Assembly (NCBI GenBank): GCA_025453605.1
Contig: JALOPZ010000001.1
Coordinates: forward strand, 491,042-555,041
Length of the DNA: 64,000 nucleotides
From: Candidatus Margulisiibacteriota bacterium
GTDB taxonomy: Bacteria > Margulisbacteria > WOR-1 > O2-12-FULL-45-9 > XYB2-FULL-48-7
Direction of reading: 5' to 3'
The position numbers were made by a program, and so were the translations under genes. This document shows positions 51,025 through 59,735 of this stretch, in pieces; the stretch's first letter is position 1, and every line of letters begins with the position of its first letter. The notes below the pieces were generated by a model. That model saw only the letters and a list, made by a program, of their open reading frames with translations. It was not told where the DNA came from and did no database searches.

Positions 51025-52812
51025 CTATTTTAACACAGGCGTTTTGGTTCGTCCATAGACCTGCAGGTGGACCAGCAGGACGGAAATATCCGCCGGGGAG
51101 ACGCCGGCGATCCTCGCCGCCTGGCCGACCGAGGTGGGCCGGACCGCGGCCAGTTTATGCTGGGCTTCGCGGGACAACCCGCGCAGGCCGTGATAATCGA
51201 GCCCCGCCGGGAGGCGGCGGTCCTCCAGCTTTTTAAACCGCCTGACCTCTTCGACCTGACGGGTGATATAACCGGCGTATTTGGCCGCGATGTCGATCTG
51301 TTCGGCCGCTTCCGGCGTGATCCGGGCCCCTTTTTCAACCGCCGCTTTTTTCCGTAAAAAGGCCCGGTAGCGGCGTTTGTCGACCAGGCCGGCCCGGTGC
51401 CCCTTCCCGGTCAACCGGAGATCGGCGTTGTCCTGCCGGAGGAGGAGCCGGTACTCCGAGCGGGAGGTCAGCATCCGGTACGGCTCCAGGATCTCTTTGG
51501 TGATCAGGTCGTCGATCAAGGTGCCGATGTAGCTGTCATCGCGCCGCAAGATGAGCGGCTCCCTTTTTTTAACCAGCGCGGCGGCGTTGATCCCGGCCAC
51601 GATCCCCTGGGCGGCCGCTTCTTCGTAGCCCGAGGTGCCGTTGATCTGACCGGCGCAGAACAACCCGCCGATCTTCTTGGTTTCTAACGTGGACTGGAGC
51701 TGAGAGGGGAAGAGATAATCGTATTCCACGGCATAACCGGGGCGGATCAAATCAACCTTTTCCAGCCCGGGCATCGTCCGCAAAAAAGCGACCTGGACGT
51801 CTTCCGGCAGCGAGGTTGACATCCCCTGCGCATACATTTCATTTGTGCGGCGGCCGGTCGGTTCGATAAAACATTGCTGCTTTTCTTTTTCCGGAAAACG
51901 GATGACCTTGTCCTCGATCGAGGGACAGTAACGCGGCCCGAACCCCTTGATCTTCCCCTGAAAGAGGGGCGAGCGGTCGAGGTTTTTGCGAATGATGTTG
52001 TGGGTCCGCTGGTTTGTCCAGGTCAGATGACAAGCGATCTGCGGCAAGCCGATCACCGGGTTTTCCGGCTGTCCCGCTAAGCCGTACTGGGCGTATTCCC
52101 AGGTGAAAGAAAATTGTTTAGGCGGGTGGTCGCCCGGCTGGACGGTCATTTTCGAAAAGTCGATCGTCTTTTTGTTCAAGCGCGCCGGAGTGCCGGTCTT
52201 GAGCCGGCCGAGTTTTAGCCCCAGCTTCCGGAGCGAGGCAGACAGGCTCCTGGCCGGAAATTCACCCATCCGGCCGGCTTCCTGATGCTTCATCCCGACA
52301 TGAATTACCCCATTAAGGAACGTACCGGTCGTAACCACTACGGCTTTTCCGTGATAAACAACATCCAGACTGGTTTTAATTCCCGTTACCCGTTGCCCGT
52401 TACCCGTTACTATCTCGGTCGCCTCTCCCTGTTTTAGATCAAGATTCGGCTCCGCTTCCAGGAGCTGCTTCATGGTCCGATGATAGTCCAGCCGGTCCGA
52501 CTGCGCGCGAAGGGCCCAGACAGCCGGGCCTTTATTGGTGTTGAGCATTTTCATCTGAAGAAAGGTCAGATCGGTGGAGATGCCGATCTGCCCGCCCAGG
52601 GCGTCGACCTCGCGGATCAGCGTTGATTTGGCGGGGCCGCCCATCGCCGGGTTACACGACATGAAAGCAACGGTGTCGATGTTCATCGTCAAGAGGAGCG
52701 TCTGACAGCCAAGGCGCGCCGCGGCCAGCGCCGCTTCGATCCCGGCATGACCGGCGCCGACCACGATCACGTCATAGCGTTTGGGGTAGAAGTATTCCTT
52801 GGTTTTATTCAT
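51025..52812 (-). CDS. mnmG: tRNA uridine 5-carboxymethylaminomethyl modification enzyme MnmG
   Basis: A 595-aa FAD protein, partner of MnmE. It has [21 protein letters not shown], the [23 protein letters not shown] motif, [28 protein letters not shown] and a helical C-terminus. A heptamer array encodes [10 protein letters not shown] within the FAD-domain region. It is somewhat shorter than the usual 620-630 aa. No parAB or rsmG neighbours, unlike many origin regions. Confidence 0.97.
   Translation of the reverse strand: MNKTKEYFYPKRYDVIVVGAGHAGIEAALAAARLGCQTLLLTMNIDTVAFMSCNPAMGGPAKSTLIREVDALGGQIGISTDLTFLQMKMLNTNKGPAVWALRAQSDRLDYHRTMKQLLEAEPNLDLKQGEATEIVTGNGQRVTGIKTSLDVVYHGKAVVVTTGTFLNGVIHVGMKHQEAGRMGEFPARSLSASLRKLGLKLGRLKTGTPARLNKKTIDFSKMTVQPGDHPPKQFSFTWEYAQYGLAGQPENPVIGLPQIACHLTWTNQRTHNIIRKNLDRSPLFQGKIKGFGPRYCPSIEDKVIRFPEKEKQQCFIEPTGRRTNEMYAQGMSTSLPEDVQVAFLRTMPGLEKVDLIRPGYAVEYDYLFPSQLQSTLETKKIGGLFCAGQINGTSGYEEAAAQGIVAGINAAALVKKREPLILRRDDSYIGTLIDDLITKEILEPYRMLTSRSEYRLLLRQDNADLRLTGKGHRAGLVDKRRYRAFLRKKAAVEKGARITPEAAEQIDIAAKYAGYITRQVEEVRRFKKLEDRRLPAGLDYHGLRGLSREAQHKLAAVRPTSVGQAARIAGVSPADISVLLVHLQVYGRTKTPVLK
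52382..52409 (-). repeat. heptanucleotide array in mnmG
   Basis: Plus-strand units CCCGTTA, CCCGTTG, CCCGTTA, CCCGTTA, in frame within mnmG. Same family as in fabD and nadC. Confidence 0.88.
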
Positions 52813-52829
52813 AACGGAACGGGGGACGG

Positions 52830-53873
52830 TCAGCCTCTGATGTCCCTGACCACAAAAACGATGCCGAGGACTTCGCCGACCACTTTTTCGCGCAGCAGCC
52901 GGGCGTTGACCAGCGCGGGGATCCGCTCCTTGAGCTTGTCGATCAACTCCGCTTCGTAGCGCTCCACGACCACTTTTTTCTGAACCACTTCCTCATACAG
53001 CTTGTGGAAATCGCTCGGACGCTTGAAGAGGGAGAGGATCGGTTGGCCGGCCACCTCGGTGCCGTCAACGTGGAAAAACTGCCGGGCCTCTTCGTTGATG
53101 AAAATGATCCGGCCGAGCAGGTCGGTCACGATCAGCGAATCGGGCATCGTTTCGATAATGGTCTCCGCTGCCAGGGCGGGAGAGATCGCAAAGAGGGCGT
53201 AACGGCGCATCGCCAGGAAAATGAAGAAACAGAGCAGGGCGAGGTCAAAGACCGCGGTCGGCGCGGTCAGACGAGTCCCCCAAAAGAGCGGGACGATCTC
53301 GTCGGTGACCAGGCCGATCGCCAGCGGGAGGAGCACGCCATAAGCGATCAGTCGGGCGGAAGCGCGCTCGGTCTTTTGGGGGGAGCGCCGGGCGAACTGA
53401 AAAAGGAGCCCGACCGCCAGCGTTGAGTAGATGACCGAATTGGCCATGAACAAGCCGTACCAGGCGGAGGGGATGCTGACGATCCCGATCGGCCAGATCT
53501 CGAATCGCAGGAACATCAGGTCGGTTAAAAGGAACAGCCCGGTGAGAATGGCCGCCGGCAGATATAACCCGACCAGCGTCAACGGCCGCTTGAGCCAGCG
53601 GTCGTTCCGGGTGAACAGGATCGCGAAATGGGCAAAGAGCGGGAAGACGAACGCCCAGAGCGAAGAGCAGAGCCGGTCCAGATCGCGGCCGAGCTCCAGC
53701 GTAAAGGCGATCCGCGACGAATATTCCAGGATGGCAGCGGCGAAAGCGACCAGCGCAAAGCTGGCGAAAAAGCGCGCCTGGGCGTTCTCGTAATGCCGCG
53801 TCCAGATCTGGAACGCCAGCAATAAAATGAACAGCGAGGCGGCCAATTCAAAGTACGGGAAGATCATTGCCAT
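52830..53873 (-). CDS. 7TM-PAS membrane sensor without a kinase domain
   Basis: A 347-aa protein with seven membrane helices (about 5-230) of the type found at the N-terminus of 7TM histidine kinases, followed by one PAS domain (about 240-345: [27 protein letters not shown], ending VFVVRDIRG). The stop comes where a coiled coil and HisKA domain would normally begin, 17 bp before mnmG. It may act through another protein or be a shortened kinase. The ATG at 53873 is chosen because it sits 9 nt from a palindromic promoter; a longer frame would run through that promoter. Confidence 0.8.
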   Translation of the reverse strand: MAMIFPYFELAASLFILLLAFQIWTRHYENAQARFFASFALVAFAAAILEYSSRIAFTLELGRDLDRLCSSLWAFVFPLFAHFAILFTRNDRWLKRPLTLVGLYLPAAILTGLFLLTDLMFLRFEIWPIGIVSIPSAWYGLFMANSVIYSTLAVGLLFQFARRSPQKTERASARLIAYGVLLPLAIGLVTDEIVPLFWGTRLTAPTAVFDLALLCFFIFLAMRRYALFAISPALAAETIIETMPDSLIVTDLLGRIIFINEEARQFFHVDGTEVAGQPILSLFKRPSDFHKLYEEVVQKKVVVERYEAELIDKLKERIPALVNARLLREKVVGEVLGIVFVVRDIRG

Positions 53874-53878
53874 GACTC

Positions 53879-53899
53879 CGGGATTATAGTATAATCCCG
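53879..53899. promoter_or_regulatory. symmetrical bidirectional promoter of pyrH and the 7TM-PAS gene
   Basis: A 21-bp palindrome around G53889 with 10-bp arms. Each arm contains TATAAT: plus strand 53890-53895, minus strand 53888-53883. Exactly 9 nt separate each -10 from its start codon (ATG 53905 and ATG 53873). The two promoters are therefore mirror images and mutually exclusive. Confidence 0.8.
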
Positions 53900-53904
53900 T
53901 CGAT

Positions 53905-54639
53905 ATGACAAGACCGCGCTTCCAAAGAATCCTCCTCAAGCTTTCCGGTGAAGTCTTCGGCGGCAAGCTGAAATACGGGCTCGACCTCGATATCCTGGCG
54001 ACCATCGCCCAGGAGATCAAAGCGGTCAGGGCATTAGGTGTCGGGGTGGCGGTCGTGATCGGCGGAGGGAACATTTTCCGCGGCGTGGCCGGGGCGGTCA
54101 AAGGGATCGACCGGGCGACCGGCGACTACATGGGGATGCTGGCCACCGTCATCAACTCGCTCGCCCTCCAGGATTCGCTGGAGCAGGCCGGGGTTCCTTC
54201 CCGGGTCCAGACCGCGATCGACATGCGGGCGATCGCCGAACCGTTCATCCGCCGCCGGTCGATCCGGCACATGGAAAAGGGCCGGGTGGTGATCCTGGCG
54301 GCCGGGACCGGCAACCCGTATTTTTCCACCGACACCACCGCGGCGCTCCGCGCCGCCGAGCTTGATGCCGAGGTCATTCTGAAGGCGACCAAGGTCGACG
54401 GGATCTACGACAAAGACCCGCTGCAGTTCAAGGACGCCAAAAAATTCAAGAAGATCACCCACATGCAGGTCCTGCAAAAACGGCTGCGGGTCATGGATTC
54501 GACCGCCGCCTCGCTCTGCATGGAGAACAAGATCCCGATCATTGTGCTTGATCTGATGAAAAGCGGCAACATTAAGAACGCCGTGCTCGGCAAAGATGTC
54601 GGCACGCTGGTCGCCGTCGAAAAGACGAGGAGGGATTAG
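53905..54639 (+). CDS. pyrH: uridylate kinase
   Basis: A 244-aa amino-acid-kinase-fold UMP kinase: [44 protein letters not shown] and VDGIYDKDP. It makes UDP, feeding UDP-sugars and pyrimidine nucleotides. It begins the conserved pyrH-frr-uppS-cdsA order. Predicted leaderless. Confidence 0.97.
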   Translation: MTRPRFQRILLKLSGEVFGGKLKYGLDLDILATIAQEIKAVRALGVGVAVVIGGGNIFRGVAGAVKGIDRATGDYMGMLATVINSLALQDSLEQAGVPSRVQTAIDMRAIAEPFIRRRSIRHMEKGRVVILAAGTGNPYFSTDTTAALRAAELDAEVILKATKVDGIYDKDPLQFKDAKKFKKITHMQVLQKRLRVMDSTAASLCMENKIPIIVLDLMKSGNIKNAVLGKDVGTLVAVEKTRRD

Positions 54640-54640
54640 G

Positions 54641-55195
54641 ATGCAGGATGTCATTAAAGACGGGGAAGGCCGAATGATCAAGGCGCTTGAGGTCTTGAAA
54701 AAGAATTTTGCGGCGGTCCGCACCGGCCGGGCCAATCCCGCGCTGCTCGACCACATTCACGTTGATTATTACGGGGCGAGCACGCCGCTTAAATCGCTGG
54801 CCCAGATCTCCGCACCGGAGGCGCGCTCTTTGCTGGTCACCCCGTACGACAAGACCGCCGCCCAGGCGATCGAAAAAGCGATCATGACCTCCGACCTGGG
54901 GATAAACCCGAAGAACGAGGGGGGGCAGATCCGCCTCTCTCTGCCGGAGCCGTCGCAGGAACGGCGCAAAGAGCTGGCCAAGGTGACAAAAAAAGAGGCC
55001 GAGGAGGCCAAGATCGCCGTCCGCAACGTCCGCCGCGACGCGATCGAGGTCCTCAAAAAGCAGAAAGCCGACAAAACGATCACCGAAGACGCCGAAAAGA
55101 TGCAGGATAAGAAAGTCCAGGAATTGACCGATAAATACTGCGCCGAGATTGACAAGCTGTTAGCCGCCAAAGAAAAAGAGATCCTGGAGGTCTAG
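54641..55195 (+). CDS. frr: ribosome recycling factor
   Basis: A 184-aa two-domain RRF: RTGRANPALLDHIHVDYYGASTPL, then PLPEPSQERRKEL-type and RRDAIEVLKKQKADKTITED motifs. It splits ribosomes after termination. The ATG at 54641 has GAGGAGG 8 bp upstream; a longer open frame is ignored. Confidence 0.97.
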   Translation: MQDVIKDGEGRMIKALEVLKKNFAAVRTGRANPALLDHIHVDYYGASTPLKSLAQISAPEARSLLVTPYDKTAAQAIEKAIMTSDLGINPKNEGGQIRLSLPEPSQERRKELAKVTKKEAEEAKIAVRNVRRDAIEVLKKQKADKTITEDAEKMQDKKVQELTDKYCAEIDKLLAAKEKEILEV

Positions 55196-55197
55196 TC

Positions 55198-55899
55198 ATC
55201 GACCGCCAAAACATCCCTCAGCATATCGCGGTCATCATGGATGGCAACGGCCGCTGGGCCAAACAGCGCAACCGGCCGCGGGTCTTTGGCCACAAAGAAG
55301 GGGCCGAATCGGTTCGCGCCGTGCTTAAAGGGTGCGCTGAGCTCGGCGTTAAATATCTGACCGTCTACGCCTTTTCCACCGAGAACTGGGGTCGCCCTCA
55401 GGACGAGGTCGACTTTTTAATGACCCTCTTTGCGCTGACGATCGACCGGGAGATGGGGGAGCTGATGAAGAACGGGGTCAAACTCCAATTTCTCGGCCGG
55501 CTGACCAAGTTCTTCCCTGAATTGCAGAAGAAGATGCGGGAGGCGATGGAGAAGACCAAAGGGAACGACCGCATTACTTTAAGCGTCATGGTTAACTATG
55601 GCGGCCGGGCGGAGATCGTTGACGCGGTGAATGAGATCGTCGAACATAGAACGTTGAACACAGAACAGAGGGTGGAGGAAAAAGACGTTCAGGCGCACCT
55701 TTATACCAAAGGGATGCCGGACCCAGATCTATTAATACGGACGGCGAATGAAATGCGCGTTTCTAACTTTCTCCTCTGGCAGATCGCCTACGCCGAGATC
55801 TACGTGACGGAAACGCTCTGGCCCGATTTCCGACGCGACCAGCTTGTCGCCGCGATCGAAGCGTACCAAAAGCGCGAGCGGCGCTACGGGAAGCTCTAA
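55198..55899 (+). CDS. uppS: undecaprenyl diphosphate synthase, probable ATC start
   Basis: A cis-prenyltransferase making the C55 carrier lipid for peptidoglycan and LPS. Motifs are VIMDGNGRWAKQ with the catalytic Asp, FGHKEGAESVRAVLKGCAELG, YAFSTENWGRP and PDPDLLIRTANEMRVSNFLLWQIAYAE. The first ATG (55237) starts at the MDGNGRW motif and would remove the first strand; no ATG, GTG or TTG lies between the upstream stop at 55150 and 55237. An ATC at 55198 gives the expected DRQNIPQHIAVIMDGNG start, 233 aa, with GGAGGT 6 nt before it. A heptamer array encodes EHRTLNTEQR. It overlaps cdsA by one base. Confidence 0.93.
   Translation: MDRQNIPQHIAVIMDGNGRWAKQRNRPRVFGHKEGAESVRAVLKGCAELGVKYLTVYAFSTENWGRPQDEVDFLMTLFALTIDREMGELMKNGVKLQFLGRLTKFFPELQKKMREAMEKTKGNDRITLSVMVNYGGRAEIVDAVNEIVEHRTLNTEQRVEEKDVQAHLYTKGMPDPDLLIRTANEMRVSNFLLWQIAYAEIYVTETLWPDFRRDQLVAAIEAYQKRERRYGKL
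55642..55669 (+). repeat. heptanucleotide array in uppS
   Basis: Units GAACATA, GAACGTT, GAACACA, GAACAGA in frame within uppS, encoding a polar loop before the C-terminal half. Confidence 0.82.
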
Positions 55900-56699
55900 T
55901 GGTCATTCGCACGCTGACCGTCTTTTTGACCGCGCCGATCATCATGGCCTGCGTCTACTGGGGCGGCATTCCGTTCCTGCTGCTCATTCTCGGGCTGGCG
56001 CTGATCGCCGTCAACGAGTTCTACAATTTGATGATGAAGAAAGGGCTGTTCCCGGCTTTCTGGGTCGGCAACCTGATCACGATCTTCTTCATCGTTTTTG
56101 CCTCTTATGCCCTCAAGCGGAACTGGGAACCGGCGCATTCGGCGATCCTGACGCTGGCGGTGGCGATCGCCATGATCGCCGGCGTCTTCCTGAAGCGGGA
56201 AAAGGATACGATCGTCGACGTGGCGGTGACGATCCTCGGCATGCTTTACGTCGGCTGGTTCTTCAGCTACCTGCTCTTTATCCGCAGTTTGACCGACCAC
56301 GGCGGTTACCTGTTCTTTTTACTCTTCACCATTTGGGCGATGGACACGGCCGCCTATCTGGCCGGGCGGGTGCTGGGGCACACGCCGCTCTTCCCCTCGA
56401 TCTCGCCGAAAAAGACCTGGGAAGGGGCGATCGCCGGCTTTCTGGTCTGCCTGGCGGCGGCGGCGATCTTTTCGCAGACCGCGCAACTGGAGCTGGGCCA
56501 CGCCTTGATCCTTGGCGCGCTGATCGGCATCTTTGGCCAGATCTCCGACCTGATCGAATCGCTGATCAAGCGCGACGCCGGCGCCAAGGACTCTTCGGAC
56601 ATCCTGCCGGGACACGGCGGGGTGCTTGACCGGATCGACTCCTTTATTCTGACCGCGCCTTTAATGTATTATTACCTGGTTATCTTTGTGTTAAAGTAA
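55899..56699 (+). CDS. cdsA: phosphatidate cytidylyltransferase
   Basis: A 266-aa integral membrane enzyme with about eight helices and the C-terminal signature SDLIESLIKRDAGAKDSSDILPGHGGVLDRIDS (shown here only as start and end motifs SDLIES and GHGGVLDRIDS). It makes CDP-diacylglycerol for phospholipids. Start overlaps the uppS stop (TAATG). A long frame on the +1 register is a shadow. Confidence 0.96.
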   Translation: MVIRTLTVFLTAPIIMACVYWGGIPFLLLILGLALIAVNEFYNLMMKKGLFPAFWVGNLITIFFIVFASYALKRNWEPAHSAILTLAVAIAMIAGVFLKREKDTIVDVAVTILGMLYVGWFFSYLLFIRSLTDHGGYLFFLLFTIWAMDTAAYLAGRVLGHTPLFPSISPKKTWEGAIAGFLVCLAAAAIFSQTAQLELGHALILGALIGIFGQISDLIESLIKRDAGAKDSSDILPGHGGVLDRIDSFILTAPLMYYYLVIFVLK

Positions 56700-56723
56700 C
56701 GGGTAACGAGTAATGGGTAACGA
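56696..56723 (+). repeat. heptanucleotide array at the cdsA-nadC junction
   Basis: Units GTAACGG, GTAACGA, GTAATGG, GTAACGA. The array contains the cdsA stop codon and the ATG taken as nadC start. It is the reverse complement of the CCCGTTA family. Confidence 0.82.
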
Positions 56724-57567
56724 GAATAAACTAACTAGAGTTGCGGACTTCATGATCAAGCTGGCGTTAGCTGAAGACGTCGGCCCAGGGGATATTACCA
56801 CGAGAGCGATCGTCCCGGCCGGGCAAAGGGCCAAGGCGGTCTTGCGCGCGAAGCAACGCGGCGTTATCGCCGGATTGGGCGTTGCCAAAGAGGTTTTCCG
56901 GCATGTTGATCCGCGGATATCTTTTAAAGCCAAGGTCAGAGATGGTGCCGCCGTCAAACAGGGGGCAATTCTCGCGGTTCTTTCTGGCCCAGCTCGCGGG
57001 ATACTGACCGGGGAACGGGTGGCTTTAAATTTCTTGCAGCATTTATCAGGGATAGCGACCTTGGCCAGGACCTTCTCATTACTCGTTACCCGTTACTCGT
57101 TACGAACGAAAATGCTGGACACTAGAAAGACGACCCCCGGCTTACGTTTGCTGGAGAAATACGCCGTCAGGTGCGGCGGCGGCGTCAATCACCGCCTCGG
57201 TCTGCACGACGCGATCCTGATCAAAGACAACCATATCAAATTGTCGGGTGGGATTGGTGAAGCTATTTTCCAGGCCAAAAAGAACGGTTATCGGGCGGCG
57301 AAGATCGAGGTGGAGGCGAAAACGCTCGGTGAGGTAAGAACCGCGCTCGAGTTCGGCGTCGGCCGGATCCTGCTCGACAATATGGGCCTTAAAACAGTGC
57401 GTCAAGCTGTTCAGTTGTGCCGGAAAGCCAAAGTGCAGACCGAGGCTTCCGGCGGGGTGACTTTAAAGAGCGTCCGGGCGATCGCGCAGACCGGCGTCGA
57501 CTATATTTCCGTCGGTGCCTTGACCCATTCCGCCCCCGCTTTGGATATCAGTCTTAAAGTGATATAA
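56713..57567 (+). CDS. nadC: nicotinate-nucleotide pyrophosphorylase (carboxylating)
   Basis: A 284-aa quinolinate phosphoribosyltransferase of NAD synthesis: LALAEDVGPGDITTRAIVP, ALNFLQHLSGIAT, LDTRKTTPGLRLLEKYAVRCGGGVNHR and EASGGVTLKSVRAIAQTGVDYISVGALTHS. The start is uncertain: the ATG at 56713 lies within a heptamer array, and an ATG at 56752 (MIKLALAEDVG) would fit the family too. A second array encodes LLVTRYSLRT. No nadA or nadB is nearby. Confidence 0.93.
   Translation: MGNENKLTRVADFMIKLALAEDVGPGDITTRAIVPAGQRAKAVLRAKQRGVIAGLGVAKEVFRHVDPRISFKAKVRDGAAVKQGAILAVLSGPARGILTGERVALNFLQHLSGIATLARTFSLLVTRYSLRTKMLDTRKTTPGLRLLEKYAVRCGGGVNHRLGLHDAILIKDNHIKLSGGIGEAIFQAKKNGYRAAKIEVEAKTLGEVRTALEFGVGRILLDNMGLKTVRQAVQLCRKAKVQTEASGGVTLKSVRAIAQTGVDYISVGALTHSAPALDISLKVI
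57075..57102 (+). repeat. heptanucleotide array inside nadC
   Basis: Units CTCATTA, CTCGTTA, CCCGTTA, CTCGTTA in frame, just before the LDTRKTTPGLR active-site motif. The encoded VTRYSLR resembles VTRYPLP in FabD. Confidence 0.85.
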
Positions 57568-57568
57568 T
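57560..57568 (+). promoter_or_regulatory. extended -10 promoter of the helicase gene
   Basis: TGA-TATAAT overlapping the nadC stop codon, 10 nt before the ATG at 57579. The leader would be about 3 nt. Confidence 0.6.
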
Positions 57569-57578
57569 ACTTTTCTTC

Positions 57579-59696
57579 ATGCCGCAGAAGTATGTTCTCA
57601 AAACCACTTTTGACGCGGGGAAGCAGTCCCGGATAAATTACCAGGCGGAATTAACCGAGGAACAGCTCCCTGTAGTCACGTCGCCGGGCGGGCCGATGCT
57701 GGTCATTGCCGGCGCCGGGTCGGGCAAAACGCGGATCGTGACCTACCGGGTCGCCTACCTGGTTGAGTCCGGCGTTCCTCTCGACCGGATCCTGCTGGTC
57801 ACCTTCACCAACAAAGCGGCTAAAGAGATGCTCTCGCGGGTCGAAATGCTCCTCCAGCGCGATACCAAGGGGATCTGGGGCGGCACTTTCCACCACATCG
57901 GCAATCTGATGCTGCGCAAAAACGCGGCCAAGCTCGGTTTTAGCAGCAACTTCACCATCCTTGACCGGGGCGACTCCAAAGAGCTGATCGACGCCTGCAT
58001 TGCCGAAGCGCAGATCGATACCAAGGCGCGGCGCTTCCCCAAAGGGGACGCCCTGCAGGATATTTTTAGTCTGGCGCTCAACACCGAACGCTCGATCGTC
58101 GACGTCATCGCCTACAACTACGCGCAGTTCGAGCCGCTGACCGGCGAGATCGAAGGGGTCTTCAAACTTTATGTTGACCGTAAGCGGAAGAACAATATCA
58201 TGGACTTTGACGACCTCCTTTTTTACTGGTGGAAGCTGCTGCACGATCACCCGGATGTGGCGGAGGCTTACGCGGCCAAGTTCCAGCATATCCTGGTTGA
58301 CGAATATCAGGATACGAACCGCCTGCAGGCCAAGATCATCGACATCCTGGCGGCCAAACACCGGAACCTGATGGTCGTCGGCGACGATTCCCAATCGATC
58401 TACAGTTTTCGCGGCGCGCATTTCAAGAACATCATCAACTTTCCGAAACATTATCCCGACGCCCGGTTCTACAAATTAGAGATCAACCACCGCTCGACCC
58501 CGGAGATCCTCTCGGTCGCCAACAGCTCGATCATGCTGGCCAAGGACAAGTTTGAAAAGAGCCTGCGGACCAACCGCCCGTCCGGCCAGAAACCGATCAT
58601 TGTACCGCTGACCACGGCCAGCGAGCAGGCGGCCTTTATCGCCCAGCGGATGCTGGAGCTGCGCGAAGAGGGGCGCTCGCTTAACGAGATGGCCGTTCTT
58701 TACCGCTCGCATTACCAGTCGATGGAAGTGCAGATGGAGCTGACCAAACGGGGGATCCCGTTCGAGGTCCGCTCCGGCATCCGTTTTTTTGAAGAGGCGC
58801 ACATTAAAGACGTGATGGCGCACATCAAGGTCCTGCACAATCCCAAGGACGAGATCTCCTGGCAACGCACGCTTAAGCTGCTCCCCAAGATCGGGCCAAA
58901 GACCGCTGACAAGATCTTTCAGTTAATTTCCCAGGCGGCCGACCCGCTGCGGGCGATAGTTGAGCCGGCCGTCCTCTCCCTGGTTCCCGGCGGAGGCGAA
59001 CGGGAGTTCAAAAGATTTCAGGCGCTGCTGGCGACGCTGTTGGAAAAGATCGGCCAGCCGGCCGAGATGATCCGGATCGTCAGCGAATCGAGCTATGCCG
59101 AATACCTCAAGGCACAATACCCGAACTGGCGGGAGCGGCTGGAGGACCTGGCCCAGCTCGGCAGTTACGCCACTCAGTTCAAGTCGCTGGAAGAATTATT
59201 GAGCGCGCTGGCCCTGGCCTCGGGGATCGAATCGGAAACGGTCGTTGAAGGGAGCGAGGGGGACAAGGAAGCCTGCGTGCTTACCACCATCCACCAGGCC
59301 AAAGGGCTGGAGTGGAAGATCGTTTTTGTCGTCTGGCTGGCGGACGGCCGCTTCCCGTCGTACTTAAGCTTTAACAAGGACGAAGAGATGGAAGAGGAGC
59401 GCCGGCTCTTTTACGTCGCCGTCACCCGGGCCAAAGACGAGCTCTACCTTACTTATCCGCTGATCTACTCCGGCTACGACGGCGAGGTCCTGATGAAGAT
59501 CTCCCGCTACCTGGAAGAGCTCCCCGACTGGGCTTACGACCGCTGGGAGATCGAAACAGACTCTTTTGCTTCGGCCGGGACAGCACGGGAGACGGCGCCG
59601 GAAGAGATCGTTGATCTGAGCCAGTACCGGGAAGTCAAGGTCAAAAGCAACAAGGGCGATTTTGAAGCGATCGACCTCAAAGACCTCTTTAATTAG
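57579..59696 (+). CDS. UvrD/PcrA-type superfamily 1 DNA helicase
   Basis: A 705-aa 3'-5' helicase with Walker A GAGSGKTRIVTYRV, motif II VDEYQDTNRLQ, motif III VGDDSQSIYSFRGA, motif IV INHRSTPEIL, motif V TTIHQAKGLEWKIVFV and motif VI EERRLFYVAVTRAKDELYL. It unwinds DNA in repair and removes protein blocks. All core domains are present; the C-terminal tail beyond motif VI is short. Rep, PcrA and UvrD cannot be told apart by eye. Confidence 0.95.
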   Translation: MPQKYVLKTTFDAGKQSRINYQAELTEEQLPVVTSPGGPMLVIAGAGSGKTRIVTYRVAYLVESGVPLDRILLVTFTNKAAKEMLSRVEMLLQRDTKGIWGGTFHHIGNLMLRKNAAKLGFSSNFTILDRGDSKELIDACIAEAQIDTKARRFPKGDALQDIFSLALNTERSIVDVIAYNYAQFEPLTGEIEGVFKLYVDRKRKNNIMDFDDLLFYWWKLLHDHPDVAEAYAAKFQHILVDEYQDTNRLQAKIIDILAAKHRNLMVVGDDSQSIYSFRGAHFKNIINFPKHYPDARFYKLEINHRSTPEILSVANSSIMLAKDKFEKSLRTNRPSGQKPIIVPLTTASEQAAFIAQRMLELREEGRSLNEMAVLYRSHYQSMEVQMELTKRGIPFEVRSGIRFFEEAHIKDVMAHIKVLHNPKDEISWQRTLKLLPKIGPKTADKIFQLISQAADPLRAIVEPAVLSLVPGGGEREFKRFQALLATLLEKIGQPAEMIRIVSESSYAEYLKAQYPNWRERLEDLAQLGSYATQFKSLEELLSALALASGIESETVVEGSEGDKEACVLTTIHQAKGLEWKIVFVVWLADGRFPSYLSFNKDEEMEEERRLFYVAVTRAKDELYLTYPLIYSGYDGEVLMKISRYLEELPDWAYDRWEIETDSFASAGTARETAPEEIVDLSQYREVKVKSNKGDFEAIDLKDLFN

Positions 59697-59735
59697 GCTG
59701 AAATCAGACCGCTACTTTATCGAGACCAAGTTATC

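Noticed and set aside
55844-56629. A 261-aa plus-strand frame overlapping cdsA
   Set aside because: It is a shifted-frame shadow of cdsA with Arg/His-rich low-information sequence. cdsA in the other frame has all family motifs.
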